Shown here one piece after another: positions 1 to 12,793 of a stretch of 64,000 nucleotides of DNA. Within the stretch, counting starts at the first letter, position 1, and every line of letters starts with the position of its first letter. The DNA is from Mytilus edulis (taxonomy: Eukaryota > Mollusca > Bivalvia > Mytilida > Mytilidae): the NCBI RefSeq assembly GCF_963676685.1, contig NC_092345.1, forward strand, positions 30,155,585-30,219,584, written 5' to 3'. The position numbers and the translations under genes were made by a program. The notes below the pieces were generated by a model, which was not told where the DNA came from, made no database searches, and worked only from the letters and a program-made list of their open reading frames with translations.

Positions 1-139
1 ATACTGAACTCCGAGGAAAATTCAAAAAGAGAAGTTCCTAATCAAACAACAAAATCACAAGCATATTAGCAAAAAATAACGACAAGAATATAATATTGAT
101 TAGGATAGTTCTTTTGAAGATAAAGGCAATAAAAGCACG

Positions 140-480
140 TTTTTCCTTTCGGAACCTGTCTTATTTTCAGATGAGTCGGAGTTCCTTTAAACATTTGTCG
201 AAAACGAAAAGATCAAAGAAGACAGATCCTTTAATTTTACATACAGAAATATTAATGATGCTCTATTATATTTTCTGAATGGATTCCATTAAGATATCCC
301 CCTGAACTAGAAATTGAAGAAACAACAAAAAAAAGGCTTTTTCTGTCTAATTTTAGACTCATGCCTCGAATTTGACATAAGCGGTTATCTCAGCACCAGA
401 ATCTATGACAAACAAGACACATTTTATTTTGAAATTATCAATCCTCCTCACCTGAGCAGTAATATACTAACTGTACCTGT
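140..480 (+). pseudogene. Penelope-like element reverse transcriptase remnant
   Basis: Conceptual translation in shifting frames gives pieces of a Penelope-like RT. Around 160-240 there is a segment resembling the linker before the catalytic box, with an in-frame TAA at 188-190. Around 240-262 the catalytic motif region reads TYRNINDALL, where an intact element has RY(I/L)DD, so the first Asp is lost. Around 297-325, in another frame, PELEIEETT follows, and 370-475 gives STRIYDKQDTFYFEI, which lines up with NTKIYDKRDDFSFPI in the better preserved copy at 32007-33122. Stop codons and at least two frameshifts make this a dead copy. It seems to belong to a different subfamily from the 32 kb element. 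Confidence 0.75.
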
Positions 481-483
481 TTT

Positions 484-577
484 GACAGTTTTGCTTTCGT
501 TTGATGTGTTCGAACTTTTGATTTTGTCAATTTCAATTTTACTTGGAGGTCGGTATTTTTTGTTACTTCATGTTTGA
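484..577 (+). repeat. 3' fragment of dispersed repeat R2
   Basis: The stretch with TTCGTTTGATGTGTTCGAAC followed by a TTTGATTTTG segment and GGAGGTCGGTATTTTT matches the 3' part of the repeat present more completely at 15069-15280 and 29860-30072. It directly follows the Penelope-like remnant. Confidence 0.6.
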
Positions 578-3500
578 CATCATTCTTAAAAATCGCTTTC
601 ATATTTATGTCCGTAATGTCCTTTAATAAATCATAAGCTTCTTGGTCACACAGATTATTTAATTTTGATTAAACTAATAATTGCAAACGCCTTATAGATT
701 CCAAGTGTTATTTCTCTCAAACGAGGTCTATTTTTTAATACATAACATTGTTCTATAGATATTTTATATATCAAAGTTTGAATATAAAAAATATATATGT
801 ATATCTCTGTTATCGGTGTGTGGGTCAATAGATTACATTTAACAGTTTCAATGTATCGATAAATGAAATGACATAAAAGCCCTTGTTCACAGTTTACATG
901 GAAACAGCTCTTCCTGGTGGTTGGAACTGGAACAAATTTAATAATCATTTGTTTTTGCGATTTTCTTTCGTTTAATTATCAGGGTTGAGAATCATTAGTG
1001 TTATGTGAATTAACAATACCGGAGAAAAAGAAATCCATTTTGAAAATGAAATTTTAAAATTAGAGAAAATTTCTACCGAAATATGTTTTTTTTATATATC
1101 TCTGGTTATATGCAAGTTTTTGCTATCAGTTTAAGCAACTTGTAATATATATATTGTTGTCTGGGCTACAGTTTGGTAACATTATTGGTTAAATATTCCA
1201 CTTTATTCTTATCTATCTAGCCTTTTTTAAATCTCATAAAGTCATTAGTAGTATACCGCTTTAAAAGTATAAATCTGTTTAACTGAAGCAAATCAAATCG
1301 CAAACCAGAGGAAACCATATGAACTATAACTATAGGAGGAAGAAAACACGGAACAAAAGAATACTTGAAATGTTTCAAAATAAACGCCAACATACATCAA
1401 AACGGACAATTCAATATCAATAATCTCTCTTCTAGTATCAGTAGCATACATTTCTGTATCAATTTTACAATTGCTCATCCTGAGCACTTTCCTAAGATTG
1501 ATTTGAATAGTATATAGTTTTCAGCTGAGATGTATTTCGTGGATTGCTGTTTGTTTGTTATCATGTTTTGTATATGTACACACTGCTTGTAATTCATATA
1601 CATTATTTCAAATACGAAGACATTTAATTAAAAGTTGTTATCCTTATGTTTTGATTGCGCTGGGTTTAAAAAAACATTGACCCCATGGGCTACCAGTTGC
1701 AATGATAGTTATGATTAGTTTTTGTAAATAAACTGTGTCTTGGATAAACCTCTTATTGAGATAATAAAGCATTAATATTAAACTCTTATATCATATCTAA
1801 ATATTTAGCAAAACATAACACTGAAGCAGTAAGTGCTTGAAATATAGTTGATTTGATTATTTTCTGTAAATCAACATTTATAAAATATTGAAATATTAAA
1901 TACGTTAATTGTTTTTTATCCCCGTGTATATCAGCCGTATTTGACACAACTTTTTTTTCAAATTTTCGGTTACTCATCCTTCTCAACTTGTAATACTTTA
2001 TTTACTTTCCAATTTTGTTTTGATTTTAGCACCACTGGTGAGACTTATGTAGACAGGACGCCCTTCTGTTGTACTGAATTTCAAGCCGGGTAATTTTTCT
2101 ATGAGTTTTTGTAATAGATTGATCATTTTATAGATACACTTACAAAATTTCCTTCCATGCTTTTCCTCCAAATTTATCAAGCACCATATCTTTTATTGGT
2201 AAATGGATTTGACCATACTGAAACACAAAAAACATTTATGTATACAATAAGTGATGGCATATTAAAGACGATACTACGATTTACAAATTTAGTATGTTTT
2301 CATAATTCTTTCGATTTTATTTTCATAATTTCAACACGAGAATTAAACTTTATAAATAGTAAAGCTTTCAAAACTCTTTTCTGGATTTACTTTACTTGGA
2401 ACGTTCATAACAACAATTTGAACGAAAGACAGGGATATTGAATAGTAAAAATCATCTGAGGTCAACATTACCTGAAGAAGTTGGAACTTAAGTTTTTTTT
2501 AAACAATCTTTACAGGGACTAAAAAAAAGAATATTTAAAGTCATGTCGTTACCAGTTCCTGATGAAAGATAATCAAGAAACAAAGCATTTTGAATGCAGA
2601 AAATGTAGATTTGATGTGCCACTTAATAGCGATCTTGTGATAGGCACATGGCACTCGGGTATCGATTTTTAAATGTCGCATTTTCATAAAATTCCCAATT
2701 ATAATAAATGTTATTCACGAAACGCTGAAATTTCCGTTTCTTTCCAAATCCTAAATTTGAGTTAGTCAATAATGTTTCTACAATCATTATGACGTTTCCG
2801 TTGATGAAATAGTCTCTGAGTAAACGTACGAGTATGTTATTATACAGATTTTTGAAGTAAACGTGTGCTAAACTTCCAATTCCGTAAACAAAAATTTTTG
2901 TTTTGTTTACATATATACACACATTTTAAATACACTTTCATCACAAGATTATCAATAACTATCGTGCCCATTCGGATTTGATTGTAACAAATTCTTTACT
3001 TTAAGCATTACATTTTTAGCAACGTTTTGTCAAAGTCGTATATCACATTAATAATACATTGCAATTAAGATTCTGAAAGATATATTTGATTTAGATATAT
3101 GATTCGCCTCCATGAATACACTGACTTCTAACATATCTAGTTATTTGTTTGTTTCCATGCAAGGTAATTGCATTAAACGGTTCGCATATATGTATTTACC
3201 TTTTCGGTAAATGATGGTTCATGAAGTATTTGAAATGAAATGCAAATACCTGTACCTTGATTTATGAGTGCAAAATCAGCATATACCGTATTAAGTAAAC
3301 AAAATATTTTACCCTTTCGGCCGATATCCAATTTAGTCTTATTGATACTTCTAAATTCCCTTTAATTAGTAATAAATTATTTATATCTCAATACGTTGAT
3401 GGATTCATTTAATCTTATCACTGGAATAAAATCAAATAATTTGAAGCTAAAAATACTGGAAAACAAAAGCTTTCACGGTATATGTCACCCTTCAATACAT

Positions 3501-3630
3501 CACATTGTACTATCTCTAGGTCTTTCAAATAGTTTGAAAGCTCAACACTTCATTTTTGCTGATCCGTTAATGTCAAATGCTGACTGTTTGAGTGTCATTT
3601 TAGAATACAAGTACTGTGTGAATAGTTAAC
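578..3630. other. No recognisable gene; degenerate repeats only
   Basis: AT-rich DNA without supported coding sequence. Positions 1300-1420 contain a decayed R1 repeat copy (GGAGGAAGAAAACACGGAAC). Two minus-strand segments at about 1430-1490 and 1930-1990 resemble each other (MLRMSNCKI and MRRMSNRKF), suggesting a duplicated repeat fragment. The open frames at 2157-2441 and 2623-2922 match no family I know. Confidence 0.5.
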
Positions 3631-3633
3631 AAA

Positions 3634-3800
3634 GGTACCAGGCTTATAACTTGATACGTTAGACTTGCGTTTCGTCTACATAAGGCTTATCAGTGACACT
3701 CAGACCAAAATATTTAAAAGGTATAAGGTTCAGAGCACTGAGGACCCAATAATCCATTGAGAATAGTTATTAAAGTTATAAAGCTTATAATTTGATACGA
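3634..3800 (-). repeat. Dispersed repeat R4 (two partial copies)
   Basis: AAAGGTACCAGGCTTATAAC, then ACTTGCGTTTCGTCTACATA and CTTATCAGTGACACTCAGAC, is a diverged copy of a repeat I remember as abundant in Mytilus sequences. A second short start (AAGCTTATAATTTGATACGA) follows at about 3780. Opposite-orientation copies lie at 22170-22640. Confidence 0.65.
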
Positions 3801-3967
3801 CAACTGCGTGTAAGAAGAGTTCCCATCGATAATTGGCGACTTGATGTCCCCAAATACAGCTGAAATTTATCTAGTCGGACGTGCGATTATTTTCAGTGAC
3901 GTTCAAGTGTGTTGTTAAATTCTCCTGGTATTTCACTTTCTGAAACTGATACTAAATGTTTTGTTAA

Positions 3968-6095
3968 TGCCCGCGTCACACTGTCCCGATTTTTATATAC
4001 GATGGACACCCGAATGCGAAAATTGTAAGTTCGGACGAAGTTGGTCCCGATCTCGTTAAAATACCAAAAAGTGACCGAAGCAAGTACGATGAATAACGAA
4101 GTCTATACGATGGTGCCGAAATTATATACGATAGCAAAAGATGGACATACGAAGGTTAACCGAACACGGGTATTTAGCTTCATATCTCAGCCGAAGCCTA
4201 CACGATGGATCACGAAAGCTACACGATGGATTACGAAGGCTACACGATGGATTACGATGATGGCGCGATGGCCATACGATGTCTAAAAGACGTCGTGTAC
4301 AGCTTACGATGCATTTTTAAAAAAGTTATATGCCGAAGGCATCACGCGTTTTGTGATACGAACAGAATTTCGACAACATATATCGTTTCTGTACAAGTCT
4401 GCCATGCATGGCGGGAAGTCGATCTTTTTGTCTAATTCTATTAAAACTTAGTTTATTATCCCCTCGCCAACTACATGTAAGTTGCGTGTAGATAAAATTG
4501 TTATGGACACTCTGGTACCAAAATGCTCAAAACTTGGTATGGTGTTACTCGTTAAGAATATCTTAAGCGCTATTGACTTAAAAGTTCAAAGGTCAAGGTC
4601 ACAGTGGCATTTGTAATACAAGTCAATATCACCCTTGTGGACACTCTAAAACCAATATGCTTAAAAAAAAATTAACCACATTTGGTATATTGTTCCTCCT
4701 TGTAATGATCTGACATTTTTTACGTTCAAGGCCTAAGGTCAAGGTCATGCATATGGACTTGTTTTTTCTCCTTGAAATAGCATAATACACAGGAAATTGG
4801 TTGCTCATTTTTTTACCTGCTGGTTCTAAAGACAATATTAAAGGTATTTCCAGTTACTGAATGTTTTGTTTGATTTCTAAAAAACATATTTTATGTATCA
4901 AATATGCATATTCAATTTACCATTTTCTGCATGTGTTATATACAAATATAGTGTCCATATTTGTCCCCAATTTGTCACATACGAGGGGATGGCACGCTCG
5001 GCATTGCCTTGTTTGAACTGTAAAATGTGTGCACTAGTCTGAATAATCACCCCTAATTATGCCCATGTTTACTGATCTATCTTAAAGGTAAGGTAATGGG
5101 TTCGTTGATCCCTTTTATTCAAAAAGAGCTCTTTCCAGAAGAATATCATAATAATATAGACAAAAGGAAGGATGTGGGGAAAGCAACAAATGCGGCAAAA
5201 TATGACATATAGAAAAACAAAATGGTTATGGAGTAAACATTCGTGTGACAACAACTCAGACGATACATAAAAGATCAGAACATTGAAGAAAAGTTGGTTT
5301 CCCTAAATACGTGTACCTGCAGTGTTGGTGTACGAGGCGCGTTTATGATTTTCGTTATGTTACTTGATATGAAAAATTGACAAAAAAATAATATTTTACT
5401 TGTAAAAGTAAATCCTGAGCCTGTAATAGCTGCTCTTCTTGTTCCATTTGAATTAATAGAAAAAACGCTGTCGCCTTTCTTGTTCTCATAGAATCATATG
5501 ATATGAGCTCCATGTTTTGTGAACGTCTTTCTTAACTGTCGCATTAGACTGACCAGTGAATATCGCGCATAGCACTTTAAATGTATTTTAGCGCGAAAAT
5601 TAACTTACATTTAGCTGGATTTATTGCCGTCGTAGTTCCATCTTGTCGCCTTCGTACTTTTATTCGATGGCAACACGACGGGATTACGAGGTCTTCATGA
5701 AGTCGTGTTGCCATCGTAAGACCTTCGGGTAGCTTCGTGATTCATTCGTGTAGACATCGTAATGTCAAAACTGTCCGATGGAAACGATGGAAACACGAAT
5801 GCAATACGATGTTCAAAGATGCATTCCCGGTGACATTACGATGGTGAGGATGGTGATACGAACTCAATACGAACCCTCAACATCGGACGCACCTTCGGGG
5901 ATTTTTTAACATGTTAAAAAATTTAGAACCCTTCCCGAAGTTGTCCCCGAAGGCTAGAAAAAGTGGCCGATGGTTCTACGATGGTTAAAGATGACACTAC
6001 GAATAGCCCGATCTGGATACGATCAGTCCCGATTTTGAAAATTTCCATTATCGTGTTGCCATCGGCGTAAAAATCGGGACAGTGTGACGCGGGCA
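3968..6095. mobile_element. 2.1 kb TIR element with internal ACGATGG-type repeats
   Basis: The first 28 bases (3968-3995, beginning TGCCCGCGTCACACTGTCCC) are the exact reverse complement of 6068-6095. The flanks are TAA at 3965-3967 and 6096-6098, a perfect 3 bp target-site duplication, consistent with PIF/Harbinger-type insertion into TWA. The interior next to each end is dominated by reiterated short motifs, for example three tandem ~21 bp units built on TACACGATGGATTACGAAGG near 4198-4260, and further ACGATGG and ACACGAA motifs at 5690-6060. There is no transposase frame, so it is non-autonomous. The centre (4440-5570) is unrelated sequence and may be a later insertion. Confidence 0.85.
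4458..4990. mobile_element. Probable nested insertion with ATCCCCTCG ends
   Basis: ATCCCCTCG at 4458 and its reverse complement CGAGGGGAT ending at 4990 bound a segment unlike the surrounding ACGATGG-rich DNA. The inside carries two diverged copies of a GTGGACACTCT...AAGGTCAAGGTCA motif, a style of repeat common in bivalve DNA. The ends are short, so the boundaries are tentative. Confidence 0.45.
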
Positions 6096-6948
6096 TAAAT
6101 GACTTGTTAATATTTGTATTTCTATTGTATTATATTTCAACTTTAACAGTTTATTTCCTATCTATGAGTTTGGTTGTTCCTCTGGTATCTTTGGCCTCTC
6201 CTCCTTAATTCTGGGGTTATGTATTCAAACCCGATACTCTTATAATATGTATCGAGGATGGTTACAGTAAGTACCACATGCTCTGTGCATTATATTATTA
6301 ACAGTATGTTATATTGATTATGTTCATAGCTCGATTTGTATTTGACTAAAGTGATTTTAATATTGAGTATCTTTATATAAATGTTTCAGCACACAGGAAC
6401 GGAAAGATTACTGCAAGAAAGTTATGTCTACTTTAAAACTTGCCTCTAATTGTAATGCATATAGATTATGATCGTGATTTTTTCATATCTGGCGAACTAG
6501 TACTTGTCACCGGGCAGAGCTCTTGTGTGAAAATTATATTTCAAATGAATACCGTTTTAATGTTTGATCAGAAAATAAGTTTTTTTTAATAATTCTATTG
6601 GTATTCCCTAACATATTCCAACAAATCAAGCAATGAATCCTATTAATCTAATAGCTAACAATCACTACATTAGACGCTATATAACAGTGGCTTGCAGGTA
6701 AACATTATATAAATAGCAAGCCGTTATACCGTGCATAGGTTACAAATGGTGATATAAATTCAATCCAATAAGAGATCTTCTAATGTCCACTGAGAATGTA
6801 AAACAAAGAGAGAAATTAGAGGCAACAGTGGTTCAATGATGTGCCATTCTCAAAATTCCATTTAGATGATGCAAATCAAGGTAAACGAAGTAGAGGAAAA
6901 CAGGAAAATAAATGCTGTTCGCGAATAATTTGATTTGTGATGAAACAA

Positions 6949-7517
6949 GTCTTCTGATTGGTTGACACTGTTTTGTCTATCAACTCATAGAAATAATTTT
7001 GTCATGTGACCGTGACGTCATCAACGTTTTTTTGTGATTTACTCCGGGTTATAATGGAATTTAAAATAAGAAAATTATAAGGAATGACTGTTATATTTTT
7101 TCTATGTAGTGCATACTTTGAAAAAACTCGCTACGCGGGTTGTTCAGTGTGTGTCACACTTTTGATTTTATTTCTTCACAAACAGAAAAATATTACAGTC
7201 ATTCATTACATGTCATTGATATTGTGATATAACTTATTTAAGGAATGACTGTAATATTTTTTTCTGTCTATGAAGAAATAACATAAAAAATTTGGTGCAC
7301 ACTGAATAACGCGCGTAGCGAGTTATTTAACAGTGTGCACCACATTTTTTATGTTATTTCGAATAGACAGAAAAAATATTAGTCATTTCTGAAAATTTAA
7401 TTCTAAATTCCATTTTAAACCGTAGAAGACCACGAAAAAACGTTGATGACGTCACGATCACATGACTAAATTATGTCTATGTGCTGATAACAAAATAACG
7501 TCAGTCAATCAGAAGAC
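6949..7517. mobile_element. Foldback MITE with ~230 bp inverted arms
   Basis: The left arm runs from GTCTTCTGATTGG through a TGACGTCATCAACG box and AAGGAATGACTG; the right arm is its diverged reverse complement, ending in CAATCAGAAGAC. The middle contains a second, better matched palindrome (GGTGCACACTGAATAACGCG at about 7292, reversed at 7325-7341). No coding capacity. A partial relative lies at 12794-13078. Confidence 0.75.
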
Positions 7518-8239
7518 GCGTTACATCCAAAATTATATTATTGTTGAACATACTAGATGTGCGTTTATTAGCGACTAATCAATAAATATCAAATTGTTTT
7601 TTGAAATCTCAAATATTTTAGAAAAAAAAAATATGAAATAATGAATTATGATATACATTTATATCGGTCATTTAGATTGTATGTAAGACAAGTGGTTTTG
7701 TCATTTAAACATCGAAGGTCAAAACCAGTTTGACCACTATTAAACATTCACCATGTTTATGACAAATATAAACTCAACTATGTATTTATTTATGGTACCA
7801 TTGTGTCCAATAGAGACACAAGCGTAAATTTCCCTATGTTCGATCTAAACGAAGCGACTATAGATACATTATGTCTTTATTAATTAACGTTTGAAACCTT
7901 ATAACAGAGTGATTTAAATCATAATTACAATGTAAGCTTCTGCTATTAAAATGTATTTTTAACGCATTGTCTTTTTTTTCGTGATTTTGGCTCTTATTTA
8001 ATTCATGGTTGTTTTATATTCCCATTTAGCCATACAGTAATATCATAAAACATCGTATTTACAAATATACGATTACTTGATTTACCAGGATTTGTATTTT
8101 CTTACTGGGTTGATGAGAATTGATCAATACTGTTGCTAATTATTTACCACCTTTTACAGAATTTATGTTGAATTACAAAAAATAAAGAATAAAGTTGACT
8201 TCACGAGTCGTGAAATATAATTCTGAATTCATAATGGAT

Positions 8240-8390
8240 ATGTCATGTAAAAGAGGGACGAAAGATACCAGAGGGACATTTAAACTCAAAGATAGAAAAT
8301 AAACTGACAACGTCATACCTATAAACGAAAAAGACAAACAGACAAATAAAAGTACACAAGACACAATATAGAAAACTAAAGACTGAGCTT
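8240..8390 (+). repeat. Dispersed repeat R3
   Basis: AGAGGGACGAAAGATACCAG, then AAACTGACAACGTCATACCT and ACAAGACACAATATAGAAAA, is a repeat I recall as very common in mussel sequence. Reverse-orientation fragments appear near 6160-6215 and 9350-9450 (CGACTTATGAGTTTAAATG). Confidence 0.6.
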
Positions 8391-8694
8391 TAAGCTTGTA
8401 GTTAATTTAATTAGTCCTGTTTGATGTGACATTGCTAATACATCATTATTTCAAATTGTAATCGATCAATCATGTGTTTAGGTGGAATTTACTTTTAGTG
8501 CCGACATAGTGCAGGAAACGTTCTCATTCAATCGAAAGTATTCAAGTCAATTCATTCATACTTTTTTCATCGCTTTTGTTTTAATCTTCATTTGCATGCT
8601 ATTTCCGAAGTTTGTTGTTCTACATTATCCATTTGATTTCAGATTTCCCTTGGTCATCAAGCAAAGTCATTGATGGCCAGGTTTTCAATTTAAG

Positions 8695-8853
8695 AAATAA
8701 TTGATGCAAGCTATACTTTACTGTTGTTTTAACATGGATAGGAATTATATTCTTGATTATTTTTGCCCGAGCGATAGTGAGGGCTAAAATAACACGAATA
8801 TAATGCCTACTCATGTTAAAACTACAATAAAGTATAGCTTGCATCAATTATTT
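8695..8853. mobile_element. Small foldback MITE
   Basis: AAATAATTGATGCAAGCTAT at 8695 is repeated in reverse complement at the other end (ATAGCTTGCATCAATTATTT, ending 8853). The arms continue with few mismatches for about 57 bp around a short centre, GCCCGAGCGATAGTGAGGGC. Confidence 0.75.
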
Positions 8854-8859
8854 CCATTC

Positions 8860-11050
8860 TGATTAGGACAATTAAGGTAATTTCTATATCCGATGTGTAT
8901 AAGGGTAAAGTGATTGTGCAGGCTCTTCCATGAACCTCCCTGTTTTGTTTGTAAAGAAGCAAAAGGCTGGCACCGTAATTTTTCAGAGGGAGGAGTTTTT
9001 GAACAGCCAGCATGAACGGTTGTCGTATCTAGGTCAAATATGTCAATAAATGAATTAGTAACAACATGTGCATCATTTAAGAGTTTGGAAGTGTTTTTAG
9101 TTAATTAAATATATTGAATGCATGCCAATCTGATCAAAGTCATTATTCTGCATAAGTTAATATGCGCATGTGCAAAAAAAAATTTATTGGATTTAGAGCA
9201 TGGGTTTATTCATAAAGCGAAAGAAGCACGTTATATTATAATTAAATGTATAATCGCCATGGTCATATCTTATGTCGGGAAATGTTCGTTGATGTTGACT
9301 GTTCGCTTCAATCGCTATGAATAAACTTATTAAGTTTCTATGTTGTGTTTTGTGAACTGTTGCTTGTCTGTTGTCTTTTCCTTTTAATCATGGCATTGTA
9401 ACTTTTCGACTTATGAGTTTAAATGTATATTTTGTGTATCTCGCCTTTCTTATATGCTCTTAATAACATTTTATCAGTTGCAGATGCATTCTCAATTGAC
9501 ATTTAACTATATCAATCATTTAATCTGCCAAGTGTAATATATGTGTCCATAAGATATCTAATCGTGTAAAATTCGTCAGATAAAGTCATTTTTATATCTG
9601 TAATTACGATGTTTATAACATAATATCACACAAAAAGACTTCCGAGCTTAATGGTATATGGCTATTAATATATTACAATATTTCCAGGTCTTGTTAAAAA
9701 CTGCTTTCATCACATACAGGCTTGGCATGATAATATGATATTATGACGTAAGTATTTCTGTATTGGCCTTGTTATTGGTCCGACGCTTGCTGTATTGGCC
9801 TGAGGCGAAGCCGAAGGCCAATACAGCTGGTCGAGGTTTAATATCAAGGCCAATACAGAAATACACGTAATAGTGTCTTTATTAGTTAACTACAGTGCTA
9901 CAATAGTATTTTTTTTTAATTTCATTTCACAAGAGATACACATTTTTATCTTGAAGTGGAACTACATGTATCCAAATCTCAGTTTCTTTTTATAAGATGC
10001 AATATCTAGTGATCTCGTGCCGTTTCCATGTGTCTTCAGCATTTTCTCATCTGATGAAGTTTCTACCCTTTTCAGTCACTATAAAGTGTTACAACTTAAA
10101 ATTAGACGCAACACATAAATAGTAATTGGAAAGGTACTGCCATTGCAAGTGTTATGTCATGGAGAAACAAATTGAATATATTAAAAAAAGCATAATAAAG
10201 GAGTTGAAAATGATACAACTATCCATAAGCCAAATTACCAAAGAACAAAGAGTTGCACAATTACAGAATGTATATGTCTGGTTCGGGATTAAAAATATAT
10301 GACAGTTAACAAAACATAAAAAGCTTTCAAAAGTAAACAGTAAATCGATTTGTAACATCGTGAAATTATGAGGTGTCAAGAATTTGAAGAAATGAACTTT
10401 GTGATCATCTACTCGTTCCCCAAACCTGAAATAATCTCATCGTCTGATATTTAAATGAATGTGACAGTCTTTAGCCTGAAATATATGTCAAACTGAAAGT
10501 TTCAGCATGTTTATGGTGAGAAGGAAAACTGCGTCTTCCAACCAATTGTTAACTTTCAGTGTGTGATTATCGTGACTTTCGATCTAAAAACTAGAGACGT
10601 TCCGAAATCCTGTATTGTCCGGATCAGAACTCGGCAAATACAGAAAAAAATCTATATTGGCCGAGTTATTCTGTATTGGCCGAGTTGACACCTTATATTG
10701 CACAGGCAGTTTTTATCATATTAAGTCCAATAACAGTGTAGTTAATTAATAATTAATCTTTATTGCCAAACTATACTAATCAGAAATCCTGACGTACCCT
10801 GAAGTTCATAATTCTAATATGTAAAGTTTTCGTTAAATACAAATTGGTACATAATATAAATAACCATGGCATGCATGCAAAACAATGTGTACACCTACAT
10901 TTCTATTGTCTGTTCTTACAGACATATTTCGAACCAGTAGTTAAACGAATAATTTCAATCCTAACTATAGTGCACTATTTTCGATAATATACCCTTTATA
11001 ATATATCAATTTAACTAAATAAAATTGTTTAATCTCAACCTTATAATTTA
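8860..11050. other. Mostly unassigned DNA with foldback pieces
   Basis: No supported gene. An inverted R3 fragment lies at 9350-9450. A small foldback element lies at 9752-9864, and its motif TGTATTGGCC recurs near 10640-10690 next to a related inverted sequence. The remaining sequence is AT-rich and unrecognised. Confidence 0.4.
9752..9864. mobile_element. Foldback element with TGTATTGGCC motif
   Basis: GTATTTCTGTATTGGCCTTG at 9752-9771 is exactly reversed as CAAGGCCAATACAGAAATAC at 9845-9864. An inner inverted pair (TGTATTGGCCT and GGCCAATACA) adds a second stem. There is no reading frame. Confidence 0.7.
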
Positions 11051-11057
11051 AAAAAAA

Positions 11058-11325
11058 GTATACCGCTGTTCAAAGTCATAACCCGATTGAGAGCAAACAA
11101 AGCCGGGTTGAATACAAACTAAAACCGAGGAAAACACATCAGCCATAACAGGAAAACAACGGAACAATAGAAACACTGAATTGCAACAACAACAAACACG
11201 CCAATGCAACGTACATAGAAACGAACTATTTGATAACAACTGCTATATTCCTGAATTGGTACAGGACATTTTAAGAAAAAAAAAAAGGTAGGTTTGACCT
11301 TGTTTTATGGCTAGCCAAACTTATA
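11058..11325 (+). repeat. Dispersed repeat R1
   Basis: Starts GTATACCGCTGTTCAAAGTC and runs through CGATTGAGAG-type, AAACTAAAACCGAGGAAAAC and TTGGTACAGGACATTTTAAG segments to GGCTAGCCAAAC. Other copies are at 11885-12027 (opposite strand) and 40068-40262. The minus-strand frame at 11048-11239 is a by-product. Confidence 0.65.
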
Positions 11326-11335
11326 TTTGTTCATT

Positions 11336-11412
11336 AAAAGCGATATTTGTTTATAAAAAGCGATATTTGTTTATAAAAAGCGATATTTGTTTATAAAAAG
11401 CGATATTTGTTT
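11336..11412 (+). repeat. 20 bp tandem repeat, about 4 copies
   Basis: Unit AAAAAGCGATATTTGTTTAT repeated almost perfectly. A separate ~33 bp direct duplication containing AAGGACGTTAACATTTCCGT follows at about 11499-11563. Confidence 0.9.
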
Positions 11413-11884
11413 TTTAGTTTTGGTTCGAGGCTATAATCAAAATGCGAAACCAAACTCTCAACTCCTCATTGTCTTTGCTGCCTTAAGGCAATGAGGTTAA
11501 GGACGTTAACATTTCCGTATCATTTGGAAGAAGGACGTTAACATTTCCGTATTATTTGGAATATGTGATGTCGACCAGAAACATTTTTAATTTAATAATA
11601 CAAAATTGGTTTGACTGTCTTCTAGAACAATTTCACTAACACGAACCAAACTTTGTGTTTGGCTAAAACGGTAAACACTAAAAGCACAGCACACGAAATT
11701 AGATAGACATATTATATACGGTATACCTATACCTTTTGACATAAATGACAAGAGATATCTAGAGGCCAATATACAGGTTTTTTTACAATTGACAGGTACC
11801 TTTAAAAATTCCTAGGACTACAAAAAACATCGAACCACCATATATATAAAGGTCAACATACAGTTTTCATGTATAATCAATATA

Positions 11885-12027
11885 AAAAAAAATGTTGCAC
11901 TTCAGTGTTTTCGTTGGTTCGTTGTTTGTCTCTTGTAGTTAATGTGTTTCTCTCGGTTTTAGTTTGTAACCCGGATTTGTTTTCTTTCAATCGATTTATA
12001 ACTATTGAACAGCGGTATACTATTTTT
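11885..12027 (-). repeat. Dispersed repeat R1, opposite orientation
   Basis: Ends in ACAGCGGTATACTATTTT, the reverse complement of the R1 start, preceded by CGGTTTTAGTTTGTAACCCG. The plus-strand frame at 11869-12135 derives from it. Confidence 0.6.
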
Positions 12028-12579
12028 AACGTGATTTATTGTTATTTTATAAAGCATGCCATTCTTTGTATGCGTGGTTTCACATTATGTCGTGACCTAT
12101 CATATGTGACAATACAGTATCGCTTTTGCTCATAGTTGAAGGCTGTACGACGATTTTTTTTTAAATGGCTTTAACAAAATTTCCTTCTAGATACTAGCTT
12201 TTGATCATTAACAAGCTTCTGTCCAAGTTGGTACAAATCCAGGATATTATAAGAAAGTTTTTCAAAATTTCAATATTTTAACCTCAGAGTGAATGTATTG
12301 TTTCCTGGCAGAAAAACTCAGTTTATGTAGAAGTAAAATGCAGCAGCAAAATTGGTACCGTTTATGCTATTGCAATTATATAACATTCTCTTATAACTTA
12401 TCAATTACAGCTCTTTTCACAGGTCTGGTATGTAATCATTATCAATGCTGATTACGGATCTGCCTCAGATTAACCTTACGAAATGAGCTTTTTACAAACC
12501 AGGTTTTATACACTCTAAGGTTTCTAGTGTCAATGAATCAATAATGTATCATCCTTTGGTCAGGTGAGAGAAGAATAAA

Positions 12580-12790
12580 AATATTTGGTATGATTGTCAA
12601 TGAATCAACTCTTCTCAAGAAACAATATTTTATAGAAGTTTACTATCATACGGCCTTCCACACTGAGTGAAACCAATATTGCATTGTCAGCTGTATTACT
12701 CCAAAATGACAAAATGAAAAACAATCAAGCGATAAAACTAACGACCTGATTTATGTTAAAACAAATGAACAAAAACAAGTATGATATACA
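12580..12790 (+). repeat. Dispersed SINE-like repeat R5 copy
   Basis: TTTGGTATGATTGTCAATGA, ATCATACGGCCTTCCACACT and CAATCAAGCGATAAAACTAA are diverged from the family also seen at 15574-15816, 41130-41282 (reverse) and 57690-57835. I could not place A and B boxes securely, so the SINE label is tentative. Confidence 0.55.
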
Positions 12791-12793
12791 CTT

